Shown here piece after piece: positions 8,399 through 17,416 of a stretch of DNA of 64,000 bases. The DNA comes from Bradyrhizobium jicamae (GTDB taxonomy: Bacteria; Pseudomonadota; Alphaproteobacteria; Rhizobiales; Xanthobacteraceae): assembly GCF_018130695.1 (NCBI RefSeq), contig NZ_JAFCJX010000002.1, positions 310,001 to 374,000 on the forward strand, given 5' to 3'. Every line of letters begins with the position of its first letter. Positions within the stretch are counted from its first letter, which is position 1. The notes beneath the pieces were generated by a model. It saw only the letters and a list, made by a program, of their open reading frames with translations, was not told the DNA's origin and did not search any database. Made by a program: the position numbers and the translations under genes.

Positions 8399-8885
8399 GA
8401 AGGCTAAGCTGGCAATTGCAGCGGTCTCCGTCGCTAGTGTCACTTTGCTCGGCTATGCGTACGTTCACAGTTGCCCGCCATTTACCTCCCAATTCGTGCA
8501 AACCTGCGACAGGGCCGTCAAGCAGCGGCTGGCGGTTCCGTCCTCCTATCAACGGACGGGGTTGGAGGAGTCGAGGAGGGAGATTACGTTCGACGAGTTT
8601 TTTGCCGACCCGCTTCGCGCCGTATCGGAAGCAGCCCAGAAGGCCATGATCGGAATTGCGCGCGTGCCGCCGGTTCAGTACGTCGCGGTCATTGACTACG
8701 AAGCGCAGGAATCAAAAGGCGCCAGCATTCGCGAACGGGCGGCATGCACGTTCAACTCGCTCGATGGGACCGATGCGCCAACGCGTACCTACTGGGTCAA
8801 GATCGATGGCGAGTACAACCTCGTCTGGGCTGCGAGGGAGCGCAAAGACGCCATGTTTGATCGGCGCTGGCGAGAGCTCGAGTAG
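8397..8885 (+). CDS. Hypothetical exported or membrane-anchored protein
   Basis: A 162-residue protein with a hydrophobic N-terminus (about residues 4-24) that looks like a signal or anchor, followed by two cysteines (about 26 and 37) in a short spacing that might pair in the periplasm. The rest is soluble and mixed alpha/beta in composition, with a PSSYQRTG segment like those in small periplasmic proteins of unknown function. No domain can be named. The G+C is slightly below its neighbours, but not enough to claim transfer. Confidence 0.65.
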   Translation: MKAKLAIAAVSVASVTLLGYAYVHSCPPFTSQFVQTCDRAVKQRLAVPSSYQRTGLEESRREITFDEFFADPLRAVSEAAQKAMIGIARVPPVQYVAVIDYEAQESKGASIRERAACTFNSLDGTDAPTRTYWVKIDGEYNLVWAARERKDAMFDRRWRELE

Positions 8886-8916
8886 TGTCGCCCGGACTAG
8901 GTAAGCCGAACAGATC

Positions 8917-9669
8917 TCACACGTGCTGACCACCGTTAATGTGGATTTCCGCACCGTTCACGTAAGAGCTGGTTTCCGTACACAGGACGTAAATGATCTT
9001 GGCGACCTCGTCCGGCGTGCCGAGCCGGTGCATCGGAATCTGCGTATCGACGATCTTCTCGGTGCCCGGCGACAGGATCGAGGTGTCGATCTCGCCCGGC
9101 GCGATCGCGTTGACGCGGACGCCGACGCGGCCGAAGTCGGAGGCCATCTCGCGGGTCAGCGCGGCGAGTGCCGCCTTCGAGGTCGCGTAGGCGGCGCCCG
9201 CGAACGGATGCACGCGGGAGCCGGCGATCGAGGTGACGTTCACCACCGCACCCCTGGCGTGCTTCAATTCCTCGATCAGGCCGCGCGCCAGCATGATCGG
9301 CGCGAAGAAGTTGACGCGGAAGACGTGCAGCCAGGTGTCGATGTCGGTGTCCATGGTGCCGAGCCGCGAGCCGCCGTCGCCCTTCGGCGAGATCGCGGCG
9401 TTGTTGACCAGCGCGTGCAGCTCGTCATTGACCAGCCGCTTGCGGATCTCGGCGATCGCGCGGACCGTGTCGTCGTGGTCGCCGAAATCCACCTCGATGT
9501 GATCCTCCGGGCCGGCGCCCCAGGGGCAGATGTCCGGAAAGGCATGCCGCGAGCAGGTGATGACGCGCCAGCCGGCGGAGGAAAAGCGGATCGCGGTGGC
9601 GTGGCCGATGCCGCGGCTCGCGCCGGTGAGGAGGAGCGTGCGGCGCGGCGCGTTGGACGGAGGGGACAT
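8917..9669 (-). CDS. SDR family oxidoreductase
   Basis: A 250-residue classical short-chain dehydrogenase/reductase. The cofactor motif TGASRGIGHATA (about residues 15-26), the NNAAIS motif (about 87), the catalytic serine region SIAG and the YATSK motif (Tyr and Lys about 160-164) are all present, as is the PGEI segment. The residue after the second beta strand (SRHAF) suggests NADPH more than NADH. Substrate unknown. It lies 43 bases downstream of pdxH on the same strand and may be co-transcribed with it. Confidence 0.9.
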   Translation of the reverse strand: MSPPSNAPRRTLLLTGASRGIGHATAIRFSSAGWRVITCSRHAFPDICPWGAGPEDHIEVDFGDHDDTVRAIAEIRKRLVNDELHALVNNAAISPKGDGGSRLGTMDTDIDTWLHVFRVNFFAPIMLARGLIEELKHARGAVVNVTSIAGSRVHPFAGAAYATSKAALAALTREMASDFGRVGVRVNAIAPGEIDTSILSPGTEKIVDTQIPMHRLGTPDEVAKIIYVLCTETSSYVNGAEIHINGGQHV

Positions 9670-9712
9670 ATCGAACTTTCAGGCTGTGAGGTCTTTCAGG
9701 CTGTCGTCGTCA

Positions 9713-10354
9713 TTACGGATAGAGGCGGACCTTGGACCAGGCCTGCCCTGAGCCTTCACGGCGGAATTCGATGCGGTCGTGCAGGCGGAAGGGGCGGTCG
9801 TGCCAGAACTCGAAACGCTGTGGCGTGATGCGCCAGCCGCTCCAGCCCGGCGGCCGCGGCACCTCGCCGATGAGGTATTTGGCGCCGACCTTCGCGATCG
9901 CCTGCTCGAAGGCGAAGCGGCTTTCCAGCGGCTGCGATTGCTTGCTGGCCCAGGCGCCGATCTGCGCCTGCTTCGGGCGGGTCGCGAAATAGGCGTCGGC
10001 CTCGGTATCGGTCACCGGCGTCACGTCGCCGCGGATTCGCACCTGCCGGCGCAGCGACTTCCAGTGAAACAGTAAACCGGCCTTAGGATTTGCGGCAAGT
10101 TCGCGGCCCTTGGCGCTGGCGATGTGGCTGTAGAACACGAAACCGTCGGCATCAAAACCCTTCATCAGCACCATGCGCACGTCGGGCAGGCCGCTTTCGT
10201 CGACGGTGGCGAGCGCCATCGCGTTCGGATCGTTCGGCTCGGACTTGCAGGCTTCCGCAAACCACTCGCCGAACAGCGCAAACGGTTCCTCCGCTGCGGT
10301 AAAATCACCCGATGTTAACGGTGTCGGGTGTTTCATGTCGGTTGTGTCGGTCAT
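9713..10354 (-). CDS. pdxH: Pyridoxamine/pyridoxine 5'-phosphate oxidase
   Basis: A 213-residue FMN-dependent oxidase catalysing the last step of pyridoxal 5'-phosphate synthesis and salvage, using molecular oxygen. It shows the family's N-terminal FMN-binding part ([26 protein letters not shown]), the central [17 protein letters not shown] region and the conserved C-terminal dimerisation segment ending in RLYP. Length is typical. The start at 10354 overlaps the upstream region of the divergent lipoprotein gene, and an internal ATG six codons in is also possible. Confidence 0.95.
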   Translation of the reverse strand: MTDTTDMKHPTPLTSGDFTAAEEPFALFGEWFAEACKSEPNDPNAMALATVDESGLPDVRMVLMKGFDADGFVFYSHIASAKGRELAANPKAGLLFHWKSLRRQVRIRGDVTPVTDTEADAYFATRPKQAQIGAWASKQSQPLESRFAFEQAIAKVGAKYLIGEVPRPPGWSGWRITPQRFEFWHDRPFRLHDRIEFRREGSGQAWSKVRLYP

Positions 10355-10438
10355 GTCAGGAGTCCCGAATTGCGTCCGTCCGCGTCAGAGCGCGCGTTTG
10401 AAGCCCTATATAGGGCATGGGGGCGCGTTGGCCTATCG

Positions 10439-10870
10439 GTGATCCCGACGGCGAGAGCCGTTGCATCGCTGATTTTGATCGGCCTGGGCGCCTCCGGCTG
10501 CAGCCTGTCGCGCAGCGATGCCGTCGCAAAGATGGACGACAAGGATGTGACGGGTTCGATCACGCCGGTGGCTATGGTCGACCGCGAGCCGACCGAGGCC
10601 GATCTCGCCTTTGCCCGCAACGCCGCCTCCGACGTGCTGACCAAGGGCGACAAGGATTCCAGCCAGCCCTGGTCGAATCCCGAGACCGGCGCGCGCGGCT
10701 CGGTGACGCCGCTGGCGCAGGCCTATGCCGGCGAGGACGGCCGCACCTGCCGGGACTTCCTGGCGAGCTACGTCAATGGCGCCACCGAAAGCTGGCTGCA
10801 GGGCGCTGCCTGCAAGACTGGACAGGGCCGCTGGGAAATTCATACGGTGAAGCCGTGGCGCAAGTCCTGA
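10439..10870 (+). CDS. RT0821/Lpp0805-type surface lipoprotein
   Basis: A 143-residue protein (from the GTG at 10439) with a signal peptide and lipobox ending ASGC (about residues 15-22). The C-terminal half, with GRTCRDFLASYVNG and ACKTGQGRWEIH, matches the RT0821/Lpp0805 group of 17-kDa-antigen-like surface proteins. It is expected to be lipidated and attached to the outer membrane; function unknown. The open frame reaches back to 10328, overlapping the pdxH start, but that part lacks protein-like character and would bury the signal peptide. It is transcribed divergently from pdxH. Confidence 0.75.
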   Translation: MIPTARAVASLILIGLGASGCSLSRSDAVAKMDDKDVTGSITPVAMVDREPTEADLAFARNAASDVLTKGDKDSSQPWSNPETGARGSVTPLAQAYAGEDGRTCRDFLASYVNGATESWLQGAACKTGQGRWEIHTVKPWRKS

Positions 10871-10979
10871 AATTGGTGCCCGGCTAGTTGCAAAAATGCC
10901 ACGGAGCCCCCAGATGACAACAAACTGGGGCCATTGGTTCCAAATCCAGGACTGAATTCCCGTGAAGGAGACGTGACGG

Positions 10980-11939
10980 ATGCGCGACCCCTATGAGGTC
11001 TTGGGGGTGCAGCGGAGCGCCAGCGCCGCGGCGATCAAGAGCGCCTATCGCAAGCTCGCCAAGAAACATCACCCGGACCAGAACAAGGACGATCCGAAGG
11101 CGGCGGCCAGGTTTGCCGAGATCAATTCGGCCAACGAGATCATCGGCGACGAGGACAAGCGCAAGCAGTTCGATCGCGGCGAGATCGATGCCGACGGCAA
11201 GCCGCGTTTCCAGGGCTTTCCCGGCGGCGGCCCGGGCGGCGGTCGTGCCGGTCCCGGCGGCTTCGAATATTCGTTCCGCACCGGTCCCGGTGGCGGCATG
11301 GGCGGTGGCGGTGGCTTCGAGGACATCCTCAACAGCATGTTTGGCGGCGCGGCCCGTGGCGGTGCACGCGGCGGCCGCTCGAGCCCGTTTGAATTTGATA
11401 CCGGCGGGGTCGGGCTCGACCTCGATCTCAACGTGTCGATGTCGGTGTCGCTCGAGGAGTCGGTCCATGGCGGCGAGAAGCGCGTGCGCCTGCCCACGGG
11501 GCGCGAGCTCAACGTCAAGATTCCGGCCGGCGTCACCGCGGGCCAGCAGATCCGCCTGAAAGGGCAGGGCGAGACCGCGCAGGGCCATCCGCCCGGCGAT
11601 CTCCTGATCACGGTCTCGATCGCTCCGCATCCATACTTCAAGGTCGACGGCAACGATCTGCGGGTCGATCTGCCGATCACGCTGTACGAGGCGGTGCTCG
11701 GCGGCAAGGTCCGCGTGCCGACGCTGGGCGGCGCGGTGGAGTTGTCGATCCCGAAAAACACCTCCAGCGGCCGCACCTTCCGCCTCAAGGGCAAGGGGCT
11801 GCCGAAGGCAGGCGCGACCGGCGACCTCTACGTCACCACCCGCATCATCCTTCCTGACGGGAACGATGCCGAGCTTGAGGCATTGATGCAAAAGTGGCGC
11901 GACGGACACCCCTACAATCCGCGCAGTGATCTCGGCTGA
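10980..11939 (+). CDS. DnaJ-type co-chaperone (CbpA-like)
   Basis: A 319-residue J-protein without the cysteine-rich zinc domain of true DnaJ. The N-terminal J domain (about residues 1-68) carries the Hsp70-stimulating HPD tripeptide in KKHHPDQNKDD. A glycine/phenylalanine-rich linker (about 75-135) follows, then two C-terminal substrate-binding beta domains (about 140-310) with GRELNVKIPAGV and LRVDLPITLYEAVLGG. It is expected to deliver clients to DnaK. The start has a GGAG-like site (GAAGGAG) ten bases upstream. It stands alone rather than next to dnaK. Confidence 0.92.
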   Translation: MRDPYEVLGVQRSASAAAIKSAYRKLAKKHHPDQNKDDPKAAARFAEINSANEIIGDEDKRKQFDRGEIDADGKPRFQGFPGGGPGGGRAGPGGFEYSFRTGPGGGMGGGGGFEDILNSMFGGAARGGARGGRSSPFEFDTGGVGLDLDLNVSMSVSLEESVHGGEKRVRLPTGRELNVKIPAGVTAGQQIRLKGQGETAQGHPPGDLLITVSIAPHPYFKVDGNDLRVDLPITLYEAVLGGKVRVPTLGGAVELSIPKNTSSGRTFRLKGKGLPKAGATGDLYVTTRIILPDGNDAELEALMQKWRDGHPYNPRSDLG

Positions 11940-12323
11940 CCGCCGGGATCAGCGCTCTTCAGATGCGAAACTGACCTGCCCCCGCAATTTCCGGGGGTAG
12001 ACAGTGAGCATCGTCAGGGCGTTTAGAAGACGACAGACCGACGTCCCCTGATCTGCGGCGGCAGATTGATCGGGATAGCGGACAAAGGAGTGCGGCCTCG
12101 AGAGGGGGACCAGCGCGGTACCAAACCCCAATCGAGGCCGCGTGCGCCGATCGGCGGATCGAGCGCAGCATCATTTTCGCGTGAGCACCCGGTGCGATAA
12201 TGAGACGCGCTGGTGACGTGATTCCAGATATTCAATGACGGAATTGGGACGCCGAGTGAGGCCGGATTCATTCTGCGCTTTTGCACGTCCGGCGTGACGA
12301 CGGCTTCCGTAGAATTACGGAAA
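11940..12323. other. 384-bp intergenic region with inverted repeats
   Basis: No credible gene. Two structures are visible: a short hairpin CCCCCG-CAATTT-CCGGGGG (around 11979-11998) soon after the dnaJ-like stop, and a perfect 10-bp inverted repeat GCGGCCTCGA (12092-12101) / TCGAGGCCGC (12132-12141) with a 30-base loop. A minus-strand frame of 87 codons here (12023-12286) has no protein-like features. Confidence 0.55.
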
Positions 12324-13088
12324 TCAGCCGCCGCCCTTTTCCATCTGGTCGTAGACGGCCTGCGCCACCTGGGTCAGCCGCGAGCGATCGACCGCGCCGC
12401 TGACGACATAGGCGACGCCGCGGTCGGCCCAGAACAGCGCGCTGTCCGAGCCCTGCGCCGAATAGCGCATCTGCGTCGCCTCGGTCTCGGCCTTGGCGGT
12501 GTAGATGGTGAAGCGCTCGCCGGAGGCGCTCTCATACATCAGGAACGAGGCCGGCCCGCTCGGCCCGGGCAGCAGCCGGCCGCCGACCAGCTTCAGCCCG
12601 GCAAGCTCCGGCGCGCGGACGTCCCAGCCGCAGCGCTTGGTCAGCCATTGTTGCAGATGCGCGCGCTCGCTGCCCGGCACCTCGACGGGATGGCGGACCT
12701 CGACCACGTAGAGGCGGTGCGCATCCAGCGCGTCGACCGTAAAACTCTGGAACGTCGAGGGCCTGGCCGCGGCGCCATGCGCCACCCAGCCGACGCCGCC
12801 ACCGGCCATGAAGGCGGCGAGCGTCGCGGCGACCGCGCCATAGACCCAGCGGCGCGGCTGGCGCACCAACTGCTCGATCTCGAGCCGCTTCGGCACCGCC
12901 TCGTCCAGCACGGAATCGTAACGCGCATGCAGGGCGTCGGCCATCGTGCGCCATGACTGCACCCGCGCGGCTTCGTCCGGATGCGCCGCCAGCCACGCCT
13001 CGACATCGCCGCGCCGCTCGGCCGGCAGCTCATTGTCGACGTAGGCGTGGAGCTCGTCCTCGGTGACGGGAATCTTCGGATCGGTCAT
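12324..13088 (-). CDS. Anti-sigma factor (transmembrane)
   Basis: A 254-residue membrane protein. The N-terminal 80 residues, with LHAYVDNELPAERRGDVEAWLAAHP, match the cytoplasmic sigma-binding part of anti-sigma factors of the RsiW/zinc-less type (no HxxxCxxC is visible). One transmembrane segment follows (about residues 92-115), then a periplasmic domain of about 140 residues that may sense an envelope signal. It lies 67 bases downstream of an ECF sigma gene on the same strand, the usual arrangement for a cognate pair. Confidence 0.85.
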   Translation of the reverse strand: MTDPKIPVTEDELHAYVDNELPAERRGDVEAWLAAHPDEAARVQSWRTMADALHARYDSVLDEAVPKRLEIEQLVRQPRRWVYGAVAATLAAFMAGGGVGWVAHGAAARPSTFQSFTVDALDAHRLYVVEVRHPVEVPGSERAHLQQWLTKRCGWDVRAPELAGLKLVGGRLLPGPSGPASFLMYESASGERFTIYTAKAETEATQMRYSAQGSDSALFWADRGVAYVVSGAVDRSRLTQVAQAVYDQMEKGGG

Positions 13089-13155
13089 CTCAATCGTCTC
13101 TGTCAGATCTCGAAATGTGATTGCTCAAGCAAGGCACGGACCACTCATTGCTCTG

Positions 13156-13644
13156 TCATTTCACCCGCCTCAGCGTCGGCCGCTCGCCCTCTATCGACGC
13201 TTTGACGTGGGCACGGGCGCGCGCCAGGCGCGACATCACGGTGCCGATCGGCACGCCCTGGATGTCGGCGACCTCGCGGTAGCTCATGCCTTCCAGCATC
13301 ACGAGCAGCAGCACCGAGCGCTGCTCTTCCACCAGCGTCGACAGCGCGCGCTCGATGTCGCGTCCCTCCGCCTCGGTGCCGCTGGCGTCGGGATTGTTGT
13401 CGAGCAGCGGCATGAACTGCGGCCGCCGGGCCAGCGAGCGCCGGCGGTTCTTGTTCAGATTGGTCAGGATCGTGTAGAGCCAGCTCCTGACGTCGCCGCC
13501 GAGAAACAGCTTTTCCGAACGCAGCGCCCGCACCAGCGTATCCTGCACCAGATCGTCGGCGATGTCGGCGTCCCGCGTCAGCGCACGCGCGTAGCGGCGG
13601 AGCGCCGGAATCATGGCTTCGACACTTTGACGAAACGCGGTCAT
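13156..13644 (-). CDS. ECF-family RNA polymerase sigma factor
   Basis: A 162-residue extracytoplasmic-function sigma factor. Region 2 (about residues 10-75) contains DIADDLVQDTLVRAL and the DNA-melting part SWLYTILTNLNKNRRR. Region 4 (about 100-150) contains EGMSYREVADIQGVPIGTVMSRL, a helix-turn-helix that reads the -35 element. The linker and tail are short, as in ECF proteins held by a membrane anti-sigma factor, here encoded just downstream. I could not identify its target promoter with confidence. Confidence 0.92.
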   Translation of the reverse strand: MTAFRQSVEAMIPALRRYARALTRDADIADDLVQDTLVRALRSEKLFLGGDVRSWLYTILTNLNKNRRRSLARRPQFMPLLDNNPDASGTEAEGRDIERALSTLVEEQRSVLLLVMLEGMSYREVADIQGVPIGTVMSRLARARAHVKASIEGERPTLRRVK

Positions 13645-13931
13645 GCCACCCAGTCTTCGATGGTTTCGGCGCGAACGCCTTGCTCAACATAACACCCAAA
13701 TCGCGCCACTATTCCGAATGCGGCGATTTGCACGAAACAGCGTTAACCCATGCTGGAATGGGACTGTACCCCGCCAGAGTGCTGGTGTACCTCGGGACCA
13801 TATACCACGCATGATGGGAACGAGATGTCGCGGAGTTCGGGGCCAATGCAGAAGCGCCGCAGCGTGATCACCAGGGAATACGGCGCCGGCGCGCGCGACC
13901 TGTTGCCGGGCAAGGATTGAGTGCGCGTACG

Positions 13932-14531
13932 ATGCCGGTCCCAACGATCTACTACATCCGCCACGGCGAGACGTCGTGGAATGCCGAAGGCAGGCTGCAA
14001 GGCGTGCAGGACATCGTGCTGAACGATCGCGGCCGCAAACAGGCCGCGCATGCCGGCCGCATCCTTGCCGATTTGTTTGCACGCCACGGGCACGACAAGG
14101 CAAAACTGTCGTTCGTTGCGAGTCCATTGATCCGGGCGCGGGCGACCATGGAGTTGGTGCGCGGCGAATTGAATCTGCCGGCCGGCGACTACACGCTCGA
14201 CCCGCGGCTGCGCGAGATTGCTTACGGCACTTGGGAAAGCCTGACCTTGGCCGAAGCGCAGGTCAACGATCCCGCGCTCTACGCCAAACGCCAGGTCGAG
14301 AAGTGGACGGTCTCGCCGCCGGGCGGCGAGAGCTATGTCGACGTGCAGGTCCGCATGACCGACTGGTACGGCTCGGTGACCTCGGACACCGTCGTGGTCG
14401 CCCATGGCGGCACCGCGCGCGCGCTGATGGTCGCGCTCGGCTTCGAGACGCCGCAGAGCGCCGCCGATCTCACCATCGAGCAGGGCGCCGTCTACCTGTT
14501 CCGGGACGGCAGCCTGCAGAAATACAGTTAA
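13932..14531 (+). CDS. Histidine phosphatase family protein
   Basis: A 199-residue phosphoglycerate-mutase-like phosphatase. The phospho-accepting histidine lies in YYIRHGETSWN (about residues 6-16). The second catalytic histidine is in VVAHGGTARAL (about 155), and an arginine of the pocket is in SPLIRARATMELV (about 62). Length and motifs fit GpmB/CobC-like broad phosphatases rather than glycolytic mutase. No cobalamin genes are nearby, so the substrate is open. ATG at 13932 is chosen because it directly precedes the conserved beta strand. Confidence 0.88.
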   Translation: MPVPTIYYIRHGETSWNAEGRLQGVQDIVLNDRGRKQAAHAGRILADLFARHGHDKAKLSFVASPLIRARATMELVRGELNLPAGDYTLDPRLREIAYGTWESLTLAEAQVNDPALYAKRQVEKWTVSPPGGESYVDVQVRMTDWYGSVTSDTVVVAHGGTARALMVALGFETPQSAADLTIEQGAVYLFRDGSLQKYS

Positions 14532-14540
14532 CCGCCAGTC

Positions 14541-14951
14541 TCAAAACAACGTGGCGAGGAACGCCGCAGCCTCGTCCGAAATGCCGACGATCTTGTTGGT
14601 CGCCTGACGATAGAATTTGAAATTGAGCTCGGTGCCGGGCTGGCCGTCGTTCCAGTCGGTGAGGGGTTTAAGCTCGGTCCGGCCCAGCGGCCGTTTGGCC
14701 CGTGCCGTCCGCTTCACCGTGATGCTCACGCGCGGTGTTTGCCGATCACGGCCAGGCTTTTTTCGAGCCGCTGTGGCCGAGGTCACCACGCCCCGTGCGA
14801 CAAGGCCCGCGCCGCCCTCGTTCTCGCTGGCGAAGAGGAAAATCGCGTCCCCCTCCGCGATCTGCTTGCCGCCATACATCGTCTTCTGCGCGATGAAGGT
14901 GAATGTTTTCGCCTTGGGATCGCTGATCTCGGCCTTGATCGCATATGCCAT
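14541..14951 (-). CDS. Hypothetical protein, possibly PUA/EVE-like
   Basis: A 136-residue protein. The pattern of short beta strands, with GDAIFLFASENEGGAGLVARGVV, resembles small PUA/ASCH/EVE-like domains that bind modified RNA or DNA, but this is a weak impression. No catalytic motif is evident. The start at 14951 (MAYAIKAE) is chosen because the frame upstream (to 15047) overlaps the aroC leader and lacks protein-like composition. It converges with the histidine phosphatase gene and diverges from aroC. Confidence 0.65.
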   Translation of the reverse strand: MAYAIKAEISDPKAKTFTFIAQKTMYGGKQIAEGDAIFLFASENEGGAGLVARGVVTSATAARKKPGRDRQTPRVSITVKRTARAKRPLGRTELKPLTDWNDGQPGTELNFKFYRQATNKIVGISDEAAAFLATLF

Positions 14952-15080
14952 CCGTCTCCTCCCGCCCGATGCCATCCCTATATGTAGCCGGCGGTCCGGA
15001 AGGCCAGATTTTACGCGTTTGACGGGCCCGCAGCGGCGCGTTACCACACGGTCGGAATTGGCTTACAACTCAGTAAACAG

Positions 15081-16169
15081 ATGTCCTTCAACACCTTCGG
15101 CCACATGTTCCGCGTCACCACCTTTGGCGAGAGCCACGGGGTTGCGATCGGCTGCGTGGTCGATGGCTGCCCGCCGTTGATCCCGCTGACGGTGGAGGAG
15201 ATCCAGCGGGACCTCGATCGCCGCAAGCCCGGCCAGTCGCGCTTCACCACCCAGCGCCAGGAGCCGGATGCGGTGAAAATCCTGTCCGGCGTGATGGCGC
15301 ATCCGGAGACCGGCGTGCAGGTGACGACGGGCACCCCGATCGCGCTTCTGATCGAGAACACCGACCAGCGCTCCAAGGACTATTCGGAGATCAAGGACAA
15401 GTTTCGCCCGGGCCATGCCGACCTCACCTATGAGGCGAAATACGGCCTGCGCGACTATCGCGGCGGCGGCCGCTCCTCGGCGCGCGAGACCGCTACCCGC
15501 GTCGCGGCCGGCGCGATCGCGCGCAAGGTGTTGCCCGAGGTGAAGGTGCGCGGCGCGCTGGTGCAGATCGGCCCGCACAAGATCGACCGTCAGAAGTGGG
15601 ACTGGGACGAGATCGCGAGGAATCCGTTCAACTGCCCGGACAAGGATAAGGCGGCGTTCTTCGAGAGCTACCTCGACGGTATCCGCAAGAGCGGCTCATC
15701 GATCGGCGCGGTGATTGAAGTGGTCGCCGAAGGCGTGCCGCCGGGGCTCGGCGCACCGATCTACGCCAAGCTCGACAGCGACCTGGCGGCGGCGATGATG
15801 ACCATCAATGCGGTGAAGGGCGTCGAGATCGGTGCCGGCTTCGCGGCCGCGGAATTGACCGGCGAAGAGAACGCCGACGAGATGCGCTCTGGCAACAACG
15901 GCACGCGCTTCCTGTCCAACAATGCCGGCGGCATTCTCGGCGGCATCTCGACCGGGCAGCCGATCGTGGTGCGCTTTGCGGTGAAGCCGACCTCATCGAT
16001 CCTCACCCCGCGCCAGACCGTTGACCGCAAGGGCGCCGACACCGACATTTTGACCAAAGGCCGCCACGACCCCTGCGTCGGCATCCGCGCCGTCCCGGTC
16101 GGCGAGGCCATGATGGCCTGCGTGCTGGCGGATCATTTTCTGCGCGATCGTGGGCAGATCGGGCGCTGA
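15081..16169 (+). CDS. aroC: Chorismate synthase
   Basis: A 362-residue enzyme converting 5-enolpyruvylshikimate-3-phosphate to chorismate, the last step of the shikimate pathway; it needs reduced FMN. Family signatures are present: [18 protein letters not shown] (about residues 14-31), the [19 protein letters not shown] region (about 130-148), [14 protein letters not shown] (about 270) and the C-terminal [17 protein letters not shown]. Full length. It stands alone and is followed after 41 bases by an unrelated cyclase gene. Confidence 0.98.
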   Translation: MSFNTFGHMFRVTTFGESHGVAIGCVVDGCPPLIPLTVEEIQRDLDRRKPGQSRFTTQRQEPDAVKILSGVMAHPETGVQVTTGTPIALLIENTDQRSKDYSEIKDKFRPGHADLTYEAKYGLRDYRGGGRSSARETATRVAAGAIARKVLPEVKVRGALVQIGPHKIDRQKWDWDEIARNPFNCPDKDKAAFFESYLDGIRKSGSSIGAVIEVVAEGVPPGLGAPIYAKLDSDLAAAMMTINAVKGVEIGAGFAAAELTGEENADEMRSGNNGTRFLSNNAGGILGGISTGQPIVVRFAVKPTSSILTPRQTVDRKGADTDILTKGRHDPCVGIRAVPVGEAMMACVLADHFLRDRGQIGR

Positions 16170-16210
16170 TCCCTATATAGTGGCGGTCGCCAGATCGCCG
16201 GGGAGCTGCC

Positions 16211-17404
16211 ATGAATGCGTCGGAGTTGCGGGACATCGTCGCGTGGATGATCGGCGGTGCGCGGTCGGCTCCGACCCCGCCGCAGATGATGGCGGAATGC
16301 TGCGAACGGCTGGTGCGGGCCGGATTGCCGCTGTGGCGCGTCGGCGTCTTCGTTCGCACATTGCATCCCGAGATTTACGGCCGCCACTTCCTCTGGAAAC
16401 CGGGGAGCGAGGTCGAGCAAGGTACCGTCGACCACAAGATTCTGGATACGCCGGAATTTTCCGTCAGTCCGCTCTCGATCGTCTTCAAGCAGGGGCTTGA
16501 AGTCAGGGCGCGGCTCGACGATCCCGCAAGCGCGCGCTTTCCGATCATCGAGGACCTGCGTGCCGAAGGTGTGACCGACTATATCGCGCTGCCGCTGGTC
16601 TATACCGACGGCTTCGTCAATGCCTCGAGCTGGACCACACGGCAGCCGGGCGGCTTTACCGAGGAGCAGTTGAGTGCGCTTCGGTCGATCGCCGTGCCTT
16701 TGGCGCGCTACATCGAGATCGTCACCTTGCGCCGCACCGCCTCGCTGCTGCTCGACACCTATGTCGGCAACCGGGCCGGCGAGCGCATCATGGGCGGCCA
16801 GATCAGGCGCGGCCATGCCGATACGATGGACGCCGCAATCTGGCTGTCCGACCTGCGCGGCTTCACCGCGTTGTCGGACCGCTTGCCGGCCGAGACCGTG
16901 GTGGAGATCCTCAACCTCTACTTCGATTGCCAGGTGTCTGCGATCCGCGCCCATGGCGGCGAGGTGCTCAAATTCATGGGCGATGGCCTGCTCGCGGTAT
17001 TCCCGATCGACGAATATCTCGGCGACGAGGTCCAGGTCTGCTCGCAGGTGCTCGAAGCCGCGCGCGAATCCCGTGCCGGCATCTCGGCCCTGCAATTCCC
17101 CAACGGCGACGACGTCGAGCGCTTCCGCTTCGGCGTCGCATTGCATCTCGGGCGCGTGCTCTATGGCAATATCGGCGGCGGCAACCGGCTCGACTTCACC
17201 TGCATCGGTCCGGCGGTCAATCTTGCAGCAAGGCTGGAGAAGATCGCCGGCCGGCTCGGCCGCACGGTCGTCGCATCCGAGCGCTTCGCGGGCATCTGCG
17301 ACGGCGGCTGGAGCGATCTCGGCGAATTCCCGATCGCCGGCTTTTCGAAGGCCGAACGGATCTACGGTCTGTTCGACGAGGCGTCGGCCGCGTCGGCTGG
17401 ATAG
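16211..17404 (+). CDS. Adenylate/guanylate cyclase domain protein
   Basis: A 397-residue soluble class III nucleotidyl cyclase. The N-terminal half (about residues 1-185) resembles a GAF-like sensory domain. The C-terminal catalytic domain (about 200-380) has metal-binding aspartates in WLSDLRGFT and KFMGDGLLAVFP and the transition-state region RLDFTCIGPAVNLAARLE. The intact metal and Asn/Arg residues suggest activity, probably on ATP, though GTP cannot be excluded. Rhizobia carry many such cyclases. A transporter gene starts 12 bases downstream and is probably co-transcribed. Confidence 0.88.
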   Translation: MNASELRDIVAWMIGGARSAPTPPQMMAECCERLVRAGLPLWRVGVFVRTLHPEIYGRHFLWKPGSEVEQGTVDHKILDTPEFSVSPLSIVFKQGLEVRARLDDPASARFPIIEDLRAEGVTDYIALPLVYTDGFVNASSWTTRQPGGFTEEQLSALRSIAVPLARYIEIVTLRRTASLLLDTYVGNRAGERIMGGQIRRGHADTMDAAIWLSDLRGFTALSDRLPAETVVEILNLYFDCQVSAIRAHGGEVLKFMGDGLLAVFPIDEYLGDEVQVCSQVLEAARESRAGISALQFPNGDDVERFRFGVALHLGRVLYGNIGGGNRLDFTCIGPAVNLAARLEKIAGRLGRTVVASERFAGICDGGWSDLGEFPIAGFSKAERIYGLFDEASAASAG

Positions 17405-17416
17405 GCCGGGCATGGC

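Noticed and set aside
12023..12286. 87-codon minus-strand gene
   Set aside because: No ribosome site, domain or coding-like composition; overlaps the 10-bp inverted repeat.
13645..13931. ECF sigma autoregulatory promoter (GGAAT-N16-GTTA like)
   Set aside because: Only a loose resemblance to GGAAC/CGTT-type promoters on the minus strand; not enough to call.
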